Positions 25,812-35,844 are shown, numbered from the stretch's first letter. The stretch: DNA of 64,000 nucleotides from Luteimonas kalidii (GCF_029887935.1 NZ_JARXRO010000020.1:43588-107587); one strand, 5' to 3'. Made by a program: numbers and translations. The notes: generated by a model not told the origin, from the sequence alone.

Positions 25812-27686
25812 ATGCCTCTCCTCCAGATCCAGCGGGTCGACTTCAGCGTCGGCGGGCCGCTCCTCCTCGAACACGTCGACCTGGCCATCCAACCCGGCGA
25901 ACGGGTGTGCATCGTCGGTCGCAACGGTGCCGGCAAGTCCACGCTGATGCGGCTGATGGCCGGCGAACTGCGGCCCGACGACGGCGAGATCCGGGTGCAG
26001 GGCGGGGTGGTGGTCGCGCGCATGGCGCAGGAAGTGCCGCAGGACACGCAGGGCACGGTGTTCGACGTGGTCGCACTGGGCCTGGGCGACCTCGGCCGCC
26101 TGCTCGCGCGCTACCACCATGCGCTGCACGACGGCGACATGGAGGCGATGGGCGAGGCCCAGGCGCAGATCGAGGCGCAGCGCGGCTGGGACCTCGACAG
26201 CCGCGTGCAGCAGGTGCTGGCACGGCTGGAATTGCCGGAGGACCTCGACTTCGGCGCGCTGTCGGGCGGGATGAAGCGGCGCGTGCTGCTGGCGCAGGCG
26301 CTGGTACGCAACCCCGACATCCTGCTGCTGGACGAACCCACCAACCACCTCGACATCGAGGCCATCGCGTGGCTGGAAGGCTTCCTCAAGTCGTTCGGCG
26401 GCAGCATCGTGTTCGTCACCCACGACCGCAGCTTCCTGCGCGCGCTGGCCACGCGGATCGTCGAGATCGACCGCGGCCGCGTCACCAGCTGGCCCGGCGA
26501 CTACGACAACTACCTGCGCCGGCGCGAAGAGCGCCTGCATGCCGAAGCGCAGGAGAATGCGCGCTTCGACAAGCTGCTGGCGCAGGAGGAAGTGTGGATC
26601 CGCCAGGGCATCAAGGCGCGCCGCACCCGCAACGAAGGCCGCGTGACCGCGCTCAAGGCGATGCGTCGCGAACGCGCGCAGCGGCGCGAGCTGGCCGGCA
26701 ACGTGAAGATGGAAGTCGCCAGCACCCGCAACTCCGGCAAGAAGGTGATCGAGGCCAGCCATGTGACCCAGTCCTACGACGGGCGCGTGCTGCTGGACGA
26801 CGTGTCCACCACGATCCTGCGCGGCGACCGCATCGGCATCATCGGCCCCAATGGCTCGGGCAAGTCCACCCTGCTCAAGATCCTGCTCGGCGAACTGGTG
26901 CCGCAGCACGGCGAGGTGAAGCTGGGCACCGGCCTGCAGATCGCGTATTTCGACCAGCACCGCAGCCAGCTAGACGACAGCCGCAACGCGCTGGAGAACG
27001 TGGCCGAAGGCCAGGACTTCATCGAGATCAACGGCAGCCGCAAGCACGTGGTCGGCTACCTGCAGGATTTCCTGTTCACGCCCGAGCGCGCGCGCGCGCC
27101 GATCACGCGCCTGTCGGGCGGCGAACGCAACCGCCTGCTGCTCGCCAAGCTGTTCGCGCAGCCGTCCAACCTGCTGGTGATGGACGAACCGACCAACGAC
27201 CTCGACGTGGAGACGCTGGAACTGCTCGAGGAACTGCTGGCCGACTACCGCGGCACGCTGCTGCTGGTCAGCCACGATCGCGACTTCCTCGACAACGTGG
27301 TGACCAGCACGATGGTGCTGGAAGGCGACGGCCGGCTGGGCGAATACGTGGGCGGCTATGCCGACTGGCTGCGGCAGCGCGCGTCCGCCGGCGCGCGGTC
27401 CGGCGTGCCGGATGCCGAAGCGGCGCCGCTCGCCGCCGCATCTTCCGCCGCGCCGGCGCCGGCCCGGCGCAAGCTCGGGTTCAAGCAGGCGCGCGAACTC
27501 GAACAACTGCCGGCGCGCATCGAGCAGCTCGAAGGCGAGATCGCCTCGCGCAGCGAGGCGATGACGCAGCCTGCGTTCTTCCAGCAGGAGGGCGGCGCGA
27601 TCACTGCCGCCAATCTCGCGCTTGCGCAACTGCAGGCCGAGCTCGACGCCGCCTACGCGCGATGGGCGGAGCTCGAGTCGGGTTGA
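25812..27686 (+). CDS. uup: ABC-F family ATPase Uup
   Basis: 624 aa. Two ATP-binding cassettes: Walker A GRNGAGKST (about 38) and GPNGSGKST (about 350), ABC signatures LSGGMKRR and LSGGERNR, and Walker B LLLDEPTNH and LVMDEPTND. They are joined by the ABC-F linker (about 230-310). The C-terminal coiled-coil domain (about 550-624) marks Uup. Soluble, no membrane domain. Acts on ribosomes/DNA-structure stability in known members. REP elements follow the stop. Confidence 0.94.
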   Translation: MPLLQIQRVDFSVGGPLLLEHVDLAIQPGERVCIVGRNGAGKSTLMRLMAGELRPDDGEIRVQGGVVVARMAQEVPQDTQGTVFDVVALGLGDLGRLLARYHHALHDGDMEAMGEAQAQIEAQRGWDLDSRVQQVLARLELPEDLDFGALSGGMKRRVLLAQALVRNPDILLLDEPTNHLDIEAIAWLEGFLKSFGGSIVFVTHDRSFLRALATRIVEIDRGRVTSWPGDYDNYLRRREERLHAEAQENARFDKLLAQEEVWIRQGIKARRTRNEGRVTALKAMRRERAQRRELAGNVKMEVASTRNSGKKVIEASHVTQSYDGRVLLDDVSTTILRGDRIGIIGPNGSGKSTLLKILLGELVPQHGEVKLGTGLQIAYFDQHRSQLDDSRNALENVAEGQDFIEINGSRKHVVGYLQDFLFTPERARAPITRLSGGERNRLLLAKLFAQPSNLLVMDEPTNDLDVETLELLEELLADYRGTLLLVSHDRDFLDNVVTSTMVLEGDGRLGEYVGGYADWLRQRASAGARSGVPDAEAAPLAAASSAAPAPARRKLGFKQARELEQLPARIEQLEGEIASRSEAMTQPAFFQQEGGAITAANLALAQLQAELDAAYARWAELESG

Positions 27687-27710
27687 GGCGGCACCCGCCG
27701 CCCTGAACGT

Positions 27711-27782
27711 GTAGCCCGGATAAGCGAAGCGCATCCGGGACTCGCGCGGCCTACCCGGATGCGCTGCGCTTATCCGGGCTAC
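27711..27782. repeat. REP-like inverted repeat D
   Basis: GTAGCCCGGATAAGCGAAGC faces GCGCTGCGCTTATCCGGGCT, a near-perfect 29-base inverted repeat with a short loop. It lies 25 bp after uup and may act as a 3' mRNA stabiliser. Confidence 0.88.
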
Positions 27783-27853
27783 GACGCGGGCCGCCGGTCC
27801 CGGGCCGCCCGCGGCGCGCGCGATTGCGAATGGGGGCATGTGCGGAACGAAGT

Positions 27854-27882
27854 CCCGGATGCGTTGCGCTTATCCGGGCGAC
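27854..27882. repeat. REP-like half element E
   Basis: CCCGGATGCGTTGCGCTTAT... followed by CCGGGCGAC. A single arm of the same class as copy D, in the gap between convergent genes. Confidence 0.75.
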
Positions 27883-27908
27883 GCTCTCGGGCTGCTTTGA
27901 CACACCGC

Positions 27909-29158
27909 CTACGACGGGAACGCGTTGAGCAGCGCCACCGCGGCCGCCGCCGCCGTGGCCGCCATCAGTCCGGTCGTGATGCGCAGGCCGAACGCGCGGC
28001 CGCCGCTGACGAAGGCGACCACCGACTTGGCGAGCGAGCTGGCGGCGACCAGGCCGACCACCGCCCACTGCGCCTGGCGCGTGTCGATGGTACCGTCGCG
28101 AAACAGCGTGGCCACGGTCGCGGTGGCCGCCTGCAGTTCCGCGAGCGCGGTGAGGAACGCAGTGGCCAGCGCCGCGTTCGGGCCCAGCCAGTGCGCGGCG
28201 ACGTGCGAGACCACCAGCACGCCGGCGATGAGTGCCGCCAGTCCGATCGCCTGGCCGATGCGGAACATGCGCGTCTCGGCGGAGGGTGGCGGCGCTTCGC
28301 TGCGGCCGTTGCGGCGGACGCCCAGCAGCGCACCGGCGACCAGCACCGCGCCCGCCGCCAGCAGGGGCAGGGCGACGGCCGGCAGCAGCGCGGGCGCGAC
28401 CGCGAGCAGGATCGGCACGAACAGGCTGAGCGATGCGAGGTTGGCCAGCATCGTCGCCCCGGTGGCGGCGTGCAGTTGGGACGGCTCGGCCTTCGCGCGC
28501 TGGCCGAAGCCGGCGGTGGCCGCGGTCGAGGACACGTAGCCGGAGAAGAATCCCGACAGCAGCAGGCCCCAGCGGCTGCCGATCAGGCGCAGCGCGACGT
28601 GGCCGAGCGCGCCCACCGCCATCACCAGCACCACCAGTTTCCAGACCGTGGCCAGGTTGAGCGCGCCGTAAGGCCCGATCGGCTCGTCCGGCAGCAGCGG
28701 CAGCACGATCAGCGCGAACGCGAGCAGCACCAGGCCGTCGGCGATCTCGCGGTTGCTGATCACCTCGCGGCTGAAGTGGTGGAGCCGCGCCTTGGCCTGG
28801 ATCAGGATCGCGATCAGCACGGCGAGCATGCCGGCCGCGCCCGGCTCGCGCATCGCCAGTCCGCCCAGAGCGCGCTGCAGATGAGGGCGACCTCGGCGGT
28901 GACGCCGGTATCGGTCTGGCTGGTGCGCAGGTAGCTCAGCGCGGCGAAGGTGCCGGTGAGCAGCAGCACGACGATGAACACGGGCAGGCCGATCCAGGCC
29001 GCGATGGCGCCTGCGAGCGCGACCAGGGTATGCGTGCGCAGGCCCGCCGCGATCGCCGGATCGTCCTCCTTGCGGCGCTCGTACAGCAGGCCGATCAGCA
29101 GGCCCGCGCCGAGCGCGGTGGTCAGGGACAGCAGCGGCAGGTCGGCGGCATCGGACAT
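27909..29158 (-). pseudogene. MgtC/DUF4010 membrane protein, frameshifted
   Basis: Homologues are one protein of about 415 aa with an MgtC-like N-terminal part and a DUF4010 C-terminal part. Here the N-terminal part (from MSDAADLPLLSLTTALGAGLLIGLLYERRKED, start 29158) runs in one frame to a premature stop at 28814. The C-terminal part continues in another frame from about 28870 to 27909 (AGMLAVLIAILIQAKARLHHFSREV... to LLNAFPS). The frames meet near AEVALICSAL/GGLAMREPGAAG, close to a CTCTGGGCGG run, consistent with one missing base. At least eight hydrophobic helices are split between the two halves. Either a true mutation or a sequencing error. Confidence 0.8.
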
Positions 29159-29406
29159 CGCGGCACTATCGCACCGTCGGGCCCGTGGCCGCCCGGACCT
29201 GTGCGCAGGAAGCTTCGGCCCGGCGCGGCCCTGTACCACCCGCGGCGGCGAGTGCGATGTCGGTGCCGTGCCGTCAGTTCCCCGGATGGCGGGCGCGCGC
29301 CGACTCCCGATCCGTGCGGGCAGCGCGGGCTGCCTGCACGGTCATCCGGCAGGCGGATGTATGCAACTGCGGTGTCAGAACGCGGGACGCGCCCGCCGGC
29401 CGCCCG

Positions 29407-30660
29407 TCACTCGCGCAGGCGCGGCATCCCGTGCGCGTCGCGTTCCTCGAACGCCGCCTCGTCCGCGATCGCCGGGTGCACGGCGCGCGTCGGTAGGGGC
29501 GTGACCGCCTCGCCACGCGCGGCGGCGAGCGCATTCGCGTAGCACAGCCGTGCGCCGGGCTCGTCGCCCGCGGCTGCGTAGCCATCGCCCAGCGCCTCCC
29601 ACGCATCCGCGCCGCCGCCCTGGGCGAGCGCGCGGTGCAGGTAATCCTCGGCGCGCGGCCAGTCGCCGCTGGCGTGCGCCAGTCGGGCCAGCGTCAGCAG
29701 CAGCGCCGGGCTGGCGGGGTGCGCCTTCAGCCACGTCCCGGCGCGCGCGCGCCGGTGTTCGATACGGCCCACGGGCAACTGCCCGTAGCGGGTGGCCAGC
29801 GCCTCGTCCCAGCGGGCGTCGAGCGCGTGCTCGACGCTGCCGGTGGCGGCGTCTTCCCAGCCGAATCCGGCCGCGCGCGAGGCGTAGGTCGATACCACGC
29901 CGGGCTCGCTCTTCAGCGCGCGCGGCAGCGCATCCCAGCGCTCGGCGAGCGCGTTGGCGTCCGGGGCCTCGCGCAGGGACGCTTCCGCCCACGCCAGTTC
30001 CCGTTCGGCCAGCTCCGCCTCCGGCCACGCGTGCTGCTGGCGCAGCGGGCCGAGCAGGCCCCAGGCCTGCGCCGCCTGGCCGCTGCCGCCCAGCGCCTCC
30101 GCGCGCAGCGCCAGGCCGCGCGGCGGAAGCGGCTGCGCGGCGGGGGCATCGAGTGCGACCAGGGCGTCGGTCGGGCGCTGTTCGCGCAGCGCGAGCTCGG
30201 CCGATGCGATCGCGCGCGAGGCCGGGTGGCGCTCGCCGAAGCCATCCAGGTACGCGCGCGCCGCCGGCGCATCGCCACGCGCCAGCGCGGCCTGGGCTGC
30301 GCCGATGCGGGCGGCCGCTTCCACCCGCTCGTCTTCCGTCGCCTGCGACAGCAGCTTCTCGGCGCGGGTCCAATGCCCCTGGTGCAGGGCATCGTAGCCC
30401 TCGCCCAGGCGAGCGCGCGCCTGGGTGTCGCGGTGGCGGCCCCAGGCGCGGAACGGCAGCGACAGCAGCGCCCACAGCAGCCACAGCGCGAACGCCGCCG
30501 CGAACGCCAGCGCAACCGCGACCAGCACCGTCGTGGTGTAGTCGTAGCCGCGCCAGCGCACGAGGACGTAGCCCGGATCCTGGGACAGCAGCAATTGCGC
30601 GGCGAGCGCGCCGGCCAGTGCCAGCACCAGCCACAGCAGCAGGTTGCGGAACAGGGTCAT
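29407..30660 (-). CDS. hemY: Heme biosynthesis-associated TPR membrane protein HemY
   Basis: 417 aa. Two N-terminal transmembrane helices (about 5-25 and 40-65) with the HemY_N motif GYVLVRWRGYDYTTTVLVAVAL between them. These are followed by TPR-like helices (YDALHQGHWTRAEKLLSQATED; LARLAHASGDWPRAEDYLHRAL). The protein is not the Bacillus protoporphyrinogen oxidase of the same name. It is the gammaproteobacterial TPR protein of the hem operon, exact role undefined. Third gene after hemD and hemX. Confidence 0.92.
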   Translation of the reverse strand: MTLFRNLLLWLVLALAGALAAQLLLSQDPGYVLVRWRGYDYTTTVLVAVALAFAAAFALWLLWALLSLPFRAWGRHRDTQARARLGEGYDALHQGHWTRAEKLLSQATEDERVEAAARIGAAQAALARGDAPAARAYLDGFGERHPASRAIASAELALREQRPTDALVALDAPAAQPLPPRGLALRAEALGGSGQAAQAWGLLGPLRQQHAWPEAELAERELAWAEASLREAPDANALAERWDALPRALKSEPGVVSTYASRAAGFGWEDAATGSVEHALDARWDEALATRYGQLPVGRIEHRRARAGTWLKAHPASPALLLTLARLAHASGDWPRAEDYLHRALAQGGGADAWEALGDGYAAAGDEPGARLCYANALAAARGEAVTPLPTRAVHPAIADEAAFEERDAHGMPRLRE

Positions 30661-30751
30661 CGCGGAACTCCTCGTGCGGATGGGCAGCGCGGCGTGGCCC
30701 CCAGCCTCGCGCGTCGGGCGTTGCGGTGGCGTGGATGGCCTGAACGGCCGC

Positions 30752-31720
30752 TCAGCCGGCGCTCCGCTGGCGGCGCAACTGGGCCAGGGTCGATCCGAGC
30801 GCCGGCAGGTCCACCGCCAGCGGCAGCGCGTGCAGGCTGCGCAACGCCTGCTGCTGGCGCGCGCGGGCGGGCGACTCAGGCCACAGCCGCGGCAGCCAGG
30901 CACCGGCGCGGACCAGCGCGGCGCGATAGCCCGCCGCGTCGCGGCGCTCGATCGCCACCCGCGCCAGGCCGAGGTCCAGCTGCAGCCCGGCCAGGCCCGC
31001 GGCGCGGTCGGCGGGGTCAACGGCCACCGCGTCGGCGCTGGGGCGCACCCGGACCACCGTCGTCAGCACGCGCTCCCACCAAGGCACGGGCACGGCCTGG
31101 GCTGGAGCATGGGCGGGCAATGCCGGCAGCGTCGCGACGAAGGCTTCGAGCCGGCCGGCGGCGACGACGCGTGGATCGGCGCCCAGCGCATCGAGCGCGG
31201 CACGTTCCTGCGCCAGCGCCTGGCGCAGGTCGAGCCAGGCCGGATCGGTCACGCCGTCCAGCAGTTGCGCCGCCAGCGCGTAGGCGCGGCGGGTGCCGTC
31301 TGCGTCGCCGGCCAGCAACAGGCGCTGCTGGCCCTGCGCGAGCAGCAGCTCCACCTCGTCCAGGCGCAGCGCGCGCGCGGCGTCGCGTTCGGGATCCGAC
31401 AATCGCTGCACGGTCTCCTCCACCAGCGCCGCGCGCTGGCCGAGGCCGATCAGCTCCTCGCGCAGCAGGCGGTTGGTGGCTTCGGCCTGCTGCATGCGGG
31501 CGGTCTGCGCGCGCTGGTCGCGCCGCAATGCGATGAGCCGCTGTTCCAGCGCCTCGATCCGCTGCCGGTCCGCGGCGGCGGCCTGCGCGTGCGCGGTGCG
31601 GGTCGCGTCGAGGCGCTGCCACGTGACCGCGGCCACGGCGAGTCCCAGCAACACCAGCGCGGCGAACCACATCACGCCGCGGGCGCGGCGCGTGGCAGGA
31701 GGCGGGGCGGGGCTGCTCAT
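30752..31720 (-). CDS. hemX: HemX family membrane protein
   Basis: 322 aa. One transmembrane helix (about 16-36), a long coiled coil (about 45-105), then a helical domain containing PVPWWERVLTTVVRVRP. HemX is often called uroporphyrinogen-III methyltransferase in databases, but no SAM-binding motif is present. Its ATG overlaps the hemD stop by 4 bp, so it is translationally coupled. Function within heme synthesis is not established. Confidence 0.9.
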   Translation of the reverse strand: MSSPAPPPATRRARGVMWFAALVLLGLAVAAVTWQRLDATRTAHAQAAAADRQRIEALEQRLIALRRDQRAQTARMQQAEATNRLLREELIGLGQRAALVEETVQRLSDPERDAARALRLDEVELLLAQGQQRLLLAGDADGTRRAYALAAQLLDGVTDPAWLDLRQALAQERAALDALGADPRVVAAGRLEAFVATLPALPAHAPAQAVPVPWWERVLTTVVRVRPSADAVAVDPADRAAGLAGLQLDLGLARVAIERRDAAGYRAALVRAGAWLPRLWPESPARARQQQALRSLHALPLAVDLPALGSTLAQLRRQRSAG

Positions 31721-32538
31721 CGACGGGGCGGGCGTGGGGGGCTGCGCATGCTATCCGAAGGTGAACGCGGAGCGGGCCCGCGGACGGCCGCGTCGAGCAA
31801 CGAGCGTGGCCGCGCGTCGGCCGCCACCACCACGTCGTCGAAACCCGAGGCGCGCGCCTGCTGCTCGAGCCGCTCGCTGGCGGCGAGCACGCGCGCGCAG
31901 CGCAGCCGTGCCTGCAGCGGGCCGGGGAGCGCGTCGAACACGCGGCGCAGCGCTTCGCCGCTGCCCAGTGCGAGAAAGGCCGGCGCGCGCAGCGCCCGCA
32001 GGCGCGCGAGCGACCGTGGCGACGGCGCCACCGGGACGCGTGCGTATACATCGGCGCGCAGCAGGCGCGCGCCGCGGGCGACCAGCGTCGGTGCGATCAG
32101 GTTGCGTCCGCCGGGCGCGGTGACCAGCGCGACGCTGCGGCCGCGGATCGCGGCGAGGGCGGGCAGCGCCAGCACGCCCTCGCTGTCCATGCGCGCCGGC
32201 GCGGCGACGTCGGCGACGCCCACCCGCCGCAATGCGGCGGCGGTGCCGGCGCCCGTGGCCAGCCAGGCCTGGCCGCGGCGCGGTCGCAGCCGGCGCAGGC
32301 CGGCCGCGGCGCGCACCGCCGCGGGGCTGGTGAACAGCACGACATCCGCCGCCAGCGCCGCGCGCAGCGCCGCGCGGGTGCCGGCATCGCGGCGCGGTTC
32401 GATCCGCCACGGCGAGAGCGCCAGCACCTTCGCTCCGTGCGCGGCGGCGGCGCGGCGCATCGATGCGTGTCCGCCGACCGGCCGCAGCGAGATCACGTAG
32501 CATGCGCGCAGCTTCGGCGTGGCGGTGCGTGTCGACAT
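31717..32538 (-). CDS. hemD: Uroporphyrinogen-III synthase HemD
   Basis: 273 aa. Closes and isomerises hydroxymethylbilane to uroporphyrinogen III, the branch point to heme and siroheme. The HemD fold shows as VVLFTSPAAVRAAAGL, WLATGAGTAAALRRVGV, SVALVTAPGGRNLI and ADVYARVPVAPSP. The start MSTRTATPKLRACYVISLRPVGGH was chosen over an upstream ATG in Arg-rich sequence. First gene of hemD-hemX-hemY. hemC is not adjacent. Its product also feeds CobA in this window. Confidence 0.9.
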   Translation of the reverse strand: MSTRTATPKLRACYVISLRPVGGHASMRRAAAAHGAKVLALSPWRIEPRRDAGTRAALRAALAADVVLFTSPAAVRAAAGLRRLRPRRGQAWLATGAGTAAALRRVGVADVAAPARMDSEGVLALPALAAIRGRSVALVTAPGGRNLIAPTLVARGARLLRADVYARVPVAPSPRSLARLRALRAPAFLALGSGEALRRVFDALPGPLQARLRCARVLAASERLEQQARASGFDDVVVAADARPRSLLDAAVRGPAPRSPSDSMRSPPRPPRR

Positions 32539-32600
32539 GGCGCCAGCTTGGTCCCACCGCCCCGCGCGCCGCAAGCATTCCCCGCAAGAGGCCCAGTTGC

Positions 32601-33068
32601 ATGACCGATCTGTCCGACGCCGCCCTGCGCGCACTGGAAGCGCAAGTGCTGGCGATGCCGCCGGCGCGCGCGCTGCAGCTGCGCATCACTGACGGCAGCC
32701 ACGACCGGCTGCGGCTGCAGGCGCCGCTGGCCGCGAACGTCAACGACAAGGGCACCGCGTTCGGGGGCAGCCTAGTGTCGCTGATGACGCTCGCGGCCTG
32801 GGGCCTGACCGCGCTCAAGATCGAACAGGCTGGCCTGCGCGCGGAGGTCTACGTCGCCGATTCGGAAGTGCGCTACCGCGCGCCCCTGCGCGACGACCTG
32901 ACCGCCGAGGCCTGGCTGGACGAGGGCGGCAGCTGGGACACCTTCCTCGCCACGCTGCGCGCGCGCGGCCGCGCCCGCGCCACCCTGGCCGCCCACGTGC
33001 TACTGCCCGATGGCGGCGTCGCTACCGAGTCGCGTTCGCGCTACGCCGCGATCCTCAAGCCGGACTGA
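32601..33068 (+). CDS. Thioesterase-fold (YiiD C-terminal-like) protein
   Basis: 155 aa. Single hot-dog domain of the thioesterase_put/YiiD type (NVNDKGTAFGGSLVSLMTLAAWGLTALKIEQAGL; VADSEVRYRAPLRDDLTAEAWLDEG). Substrate unknown. The ATG was chosen from the conserved helix that follows it (ALRALEAQVLAMPPARALQL). Divergent from hemD with 62 bp between. Confidence 0.85.
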   Translation: MTDLSDAALRALEAQVLAMPPARALQLRITDGSHDRLRLQAPLAANVNDKGTAFGGSLVSLMTLAAWGLTALKIEQAGLRAEVYVADSEVRYRAPLRDDLTAEAWLDEGGSWDTFLATLRARGRARATLAAHVLLPDGGVATESRSRYAAILKPD

Positions 33069-33131
33069 GGTCGCATCGCGACGGCCGGCACGGCTGCTAG
33101 CATGGCGTGTCCGGTTCCGGGGAGCGGTGCG

Positions 33132-33548
33132 ATGCGGCAGTGGCGGGCGGTCTGGCTGGCGTGCGTGGTGGCGTGCCTGTTCGCGGGCTGCGCCAGCAGC
33201 GGCAGGCAGATGTCGGCGCTCGAACGCGCGCAGTACAGCTGGTCGGCCGCCATCCGCTGGGGCGAATTCGAGGGTGCCTGGGCGCTGGTGGATCCGGACT
33301 ACCGCGAAGCGCACCCGATGAGCGAACTCGAGTTCGAGCGCTACAAGCAGGTGCAGGTGTCCCATTACCGCGACCTCGCCTCGCGTCCCGGCGAGACCGA
33401 GGCCGCGCGCGAGATCGAGATCGGCGTGATCAACCGCCACACGATGGCCGAGCGCACCCTGCGCTACACCGAGCAGTGGCGCTACGACGCCGAAGCCAAG
33501 TCCTGGTGGATCACGGGCGGCCTGCCGGATTTCTGGGCGGGGGAATGA
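33132..33548 (+). CDS. Small lipoprotein of unknown function
   Basis: 138 aa. Lipobox FAGC near residue 20. The mature part is charged, with EQWRYDAEAKSWWITGGLPDFW at the end and WSAAIRWGEFEGAWALVDPDYR in the middle, which looks like a small NTF2-like/cone fold. No known family assigned. GGAG lies upstream of the chosen ATG. Predicted to sit in the inner or outer membrane facing the periplasm. Confidence 0.75.
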   Translation: MRQWRAVWLACVVACLFAGCASSGRQMSALERAQYSWSAAIRWGEFEGAWALVDPDYREAHPMSELEFERYKQVQVSHYRDLASRPGETEAAREIEIGVINRHTMAERTLRYTEQWRYDAEAKSWWITGGLPDFWAGE

Positions 33549-33733
33549 CCCTGCCTGCGGGCTGATCGCCGCGCGAACGGCCGCCCCGGCCGTGCGCGCC
33601 GGATCGGCCCTGACGGCGCCTGGCGCGCCCGTCCGGCAGGTCCCGCGTGCGATCCGGGCGCGAGCGCCCCGAAGCGGCGCGCCTGCGCCGGACCCTGTGC
33701 GACAATCCCGTCCCCTTCCGATCCCGATCCGCC

Positions 33734-34171
33734 GTGGACTTCCAGGAACTGCTGGCCTTCGCAGGCCGCCACCAGATGCTGTCGCTGGTCTTCGTCGGCC
33801 TCACGGGCGGCATCATCCTGAACGAGATCGCCGGACTGTTCCGACCGTTCAAGACCGTGCGCCCGGCCGAGGTCACCGCGCTGGTCAACCGCGACAACGC
33901 GCTGGTGGTCGACCTGCGCCCGATCGCCGACTTCGACAAGGGCCATATCCCCGGCTCGAAGAACGTGCAGATGAGCCAGTTCGATCCCGAGAACAAGAAG
34001 CTCGCCGCGGCGAAGGCGCTGCCGGTAGTGCTGGTGTGCAAGACCGGCTTTACCGCGGGCGATGCCGCCAAGCGGCTGAAGAAGGCCGGTTTCGAGCGCG
34101 TGTTCGTGCTCGACGGCGGCATCGGCGGCTGGCAGCAGGCCGACCTGCCGCTGGCCAAGGGACGTGGCTGA
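33734..34171 (+). CDS. Membrane-anchored rhodanese-like protein
   Basis: 145 aa, GTG start. An N-terminal transmembrane helix (about 15-35) is followed by one rhodanese domain (about 40-140) with active-site Cys102 in LVCKTGFTAGDAAKRL and the C-terminal GGIGGWQQADLPL. Likely a sulfurtransferase. The gene precedes secB, an order seen in relatives. Confidence 0.9.
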   Translation: MDFQELLAFAGRHQMLSLVFVGLTGGIILNEIAGLFRPFKTVRPAEVTALVNRDNALVVDLRPIADFDKGHIPGSKNVQMSQFDPENKKLAAAKALPVVLVCKTGFTAGDAAKRLKKAGFERVFVLDGGIGGWQQADLPLAKGRG

Positions 34172-34226
34172 GCCCGAAGTGCGATAATCGCGCCTTTCCG
34201 AACCCCGATACCGGAGCAGTCCCAGG

Positions 34227-34757
34227 ATGTCCGAGCAAGCCCCCAACGGCGGCGCCGTTCCCGCGCAGCAGCCCAGCGGCCCGCAGTTCAGCGTCGAGAA
34301 GATCTACGTCAAGGACGTCTCGTTCGAGTCGCCCAAGGCGCCGCACGTCTTCAACGAGCAGAACGCGCCGCAGATCAACATGAACCTCAACCAGCGCGTC
34401 CAGCGCCTGGGCGAGAGCGTGTACGAAGTGGTGCTGGGCGTCACCCTGACCTGCACCGCGGGCGAGGGCGAAGGCAACTCGATCTACATGGTCGAGGTGC
34501 AGCAGGCGGGCGTGTTCGGCCTGGCCGGCTTCGAGCCCAACGTCACCGACGCGCTGCTCGGCACCCAGTGCCCGAACGTGCTGTATCCCTATGCCCGCCA
34601 GCTGATCGGCGACCTGATCCAGGCCGGCGGCTTCGCCCCGTTCCTGCTGCAGCCGATCAACTTCGACGCGCTGTACGCCGAAGGGCTGCGCCAGCGCCAG
34701 GGGCAGGGCGCCGGCAACGGCGACCTCGCCAACAGCGAGACGGCCGGCAACGCCTGA
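34227..34757 (+). CDS. secB: Protein-export chaperone SecB
   Basis: 176 aa. Tetrameric cytosolic chaperone delivering preproteins to SecA. The family core is [23 protein letters not shown] and [56 protein letters not shown]. The acidic/Gln-rich C-terminal tail is normal. Followed by gpsA after 3 bp, as in many proteobacteria. Confidence 0.96.
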   Translation: MSEQAPNGGAVPAQQPSGPQFSVEKIYVKDVSFESPKAPHVFNEQNAPQINMNLNQRVQRLGESVYEVVLGVTLTCTAGEGEGNSIYMVEVQQAGVFGLAGFEPNVTDALLGTQCPNVLYPYARQLIGDLIQAGGFAPFLLQPINFDALYAEGLRQRQGQGAGNGDLANSETAGNA

Positions 34758-34760
34758 GCC

Positions 34761-35819
34761 ATGACGACCCCGGCCGTCACGGTCGCGGTCCTCGGTGCCG
34801 GTTCCTGGGGCACCGCGCTTGCGTCGCTGATCGCGCGTCACGGATTCCCCACCACGCTGTGGGGCCGTGACGCCGCGGTCGTCGAGGCGATCGACCAGCG
34901 CCACGAAAATCCGCGCTACCTGCCCGGCATCCCGCTGCCGGCGTCGCTGCGCGCCACCACCGACCTGGCCACCGCCGTCACCGGCGCGGGCCTGGTGCTG
35001 GTGGTGGTGCCCTCGCACGCCTTCGGCGACACGCTGCGCGCGCTGGCGCCGCTGCGTCCGCCCCATGCCGGCGTCGCCTGGGCGGCCAAGGGCTTCGAAC
35101 CCGGCTCCGGACGCTTCCTGCACGAGGTCGCTGCCGAGGTGCTGGGCGCGGACGTGCCGCTGGCCGTGGTCACCGGTCCCTCGTTCGCGAAGGAGGTCAC
35201 CCTGGGCCTGCCGACCGCCGTCACCGTGCAGGGGGAGGACGCCGCGTTCGTGCAGCAGGTGGCCGACGTGCTGCACGGGCCGGGGTTTCGCGCCTACACC
35301 GGCAGCGACATGCGCGGCGCCGAACTCGGCGGCGCGATGAAGAACGTGCTGGCGGTCGCCACCGGCGTCGCCGACGGCATGGAACTCGGGCTCAACGCCC
35401 GCACCGGCCTGATCACCCGCGGCCTCAACGAGATGCTGCGGCTCAATGCCGCGATCGGCGGCCGTCCCGAAACGCTGATGGGCCTGGCGGGGTTGGGCGA
35501 CCTGGTGCTCACCTGCACCGGCGACCTCTCGCGCAACCGCCGCCTGGGCCTGGCCCTGGGCCGCGGCAAGAGCGTCGACGAGGCGGTGCGCGAGATCGGC
35601 CAGGTGGTCGAATCGGTGCAGACCGCCGACGAAGTCATGCGTCTGGCCGAACGGCACGGCCTGGAACTGCCGATCTCCAGCAACGTGCGCGCCGTGCTGC
35701 ACGGCGACATCACCCCGGCCGAAGGGCTGGCCCGGCTGATGGCGCGCGAGCGCAAGGCCGAATACCCGCAGGCGCTGTTCGAGGCCGGCCCGGCCGCGGA
35801 CGCGGATCCGGGCCCATAA
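34761..35819 (+). CDS. gpsA: Glycerol-3-phosphate dehydrogenase (NAD(P)+)
   Basis: 352 aa. Reduces dihydroxyacetone phosphate to sn-glycerol 3-phosphate for phospholipids. The N-terminal Rossmann motif is [11 protein letters not shown] (residues 11-21). TGPSFAKEV and the catalytic Lys region [20 protein letters not shown] follow, with [23 protein letters not shown] afterwards. Nearly contiguous with secB. A terminator follows that faces the opposite gene. Confidence 0.96.
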   Translation: MTTPAVTVAVLGAGSWGTALASLIARHGFPTTLWGRDAAVVEAIDQRHENPRYLPGIPLPASLRATTDLATAVTGAGLVLVVVPSHAFGDTLRALAPLRPPHAGVAWAAKGFEPGSGRFLHEVAAEVLGADVPLAVVTGPSFAKEVTLGLPTAVTVQGEDAAFVQQVADVLHGPGFRAYTGSDMRGAELGGAMKNVLAVATGVADGMELGLNARTGLITRGLNEMLRLNAAIGGRPETLMGLAGLGDLVLTCTGDLSRNRRLGLALGRGKSVDEAVREIGQVVESVQTADEVMRLAERHGLELPISSNVRAVLHGDITPAEGLARLMARERKAEYPQALFEAGPAADADPGP

Positions 35820-35844
35820 AAAAACCCGGCCGTTGCCGGCCGGG
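35818..35844 (-). terminator. Intrinsic terminator after the Ax21 gene
   Basis: A 7-bp GC stem CCCGGCC/GGCCGGG with a 6-base loop (35825-35844). On the minus strand it is followed by seven T (35818-35824). It can stop the leftward Ax21 transcript, and its hairpin may also serve gpsA. Confidence 0.85.

Noticed and set aside
30752-31720. HemX as an enzyme (uroporphyrinogen-III methyltransferase)
   Set aside because: No SUMT glycine-rich motifs; the sequence is a membrane-anchored coiled-coil protein. The true SUMT is the gene at 44005-44805.
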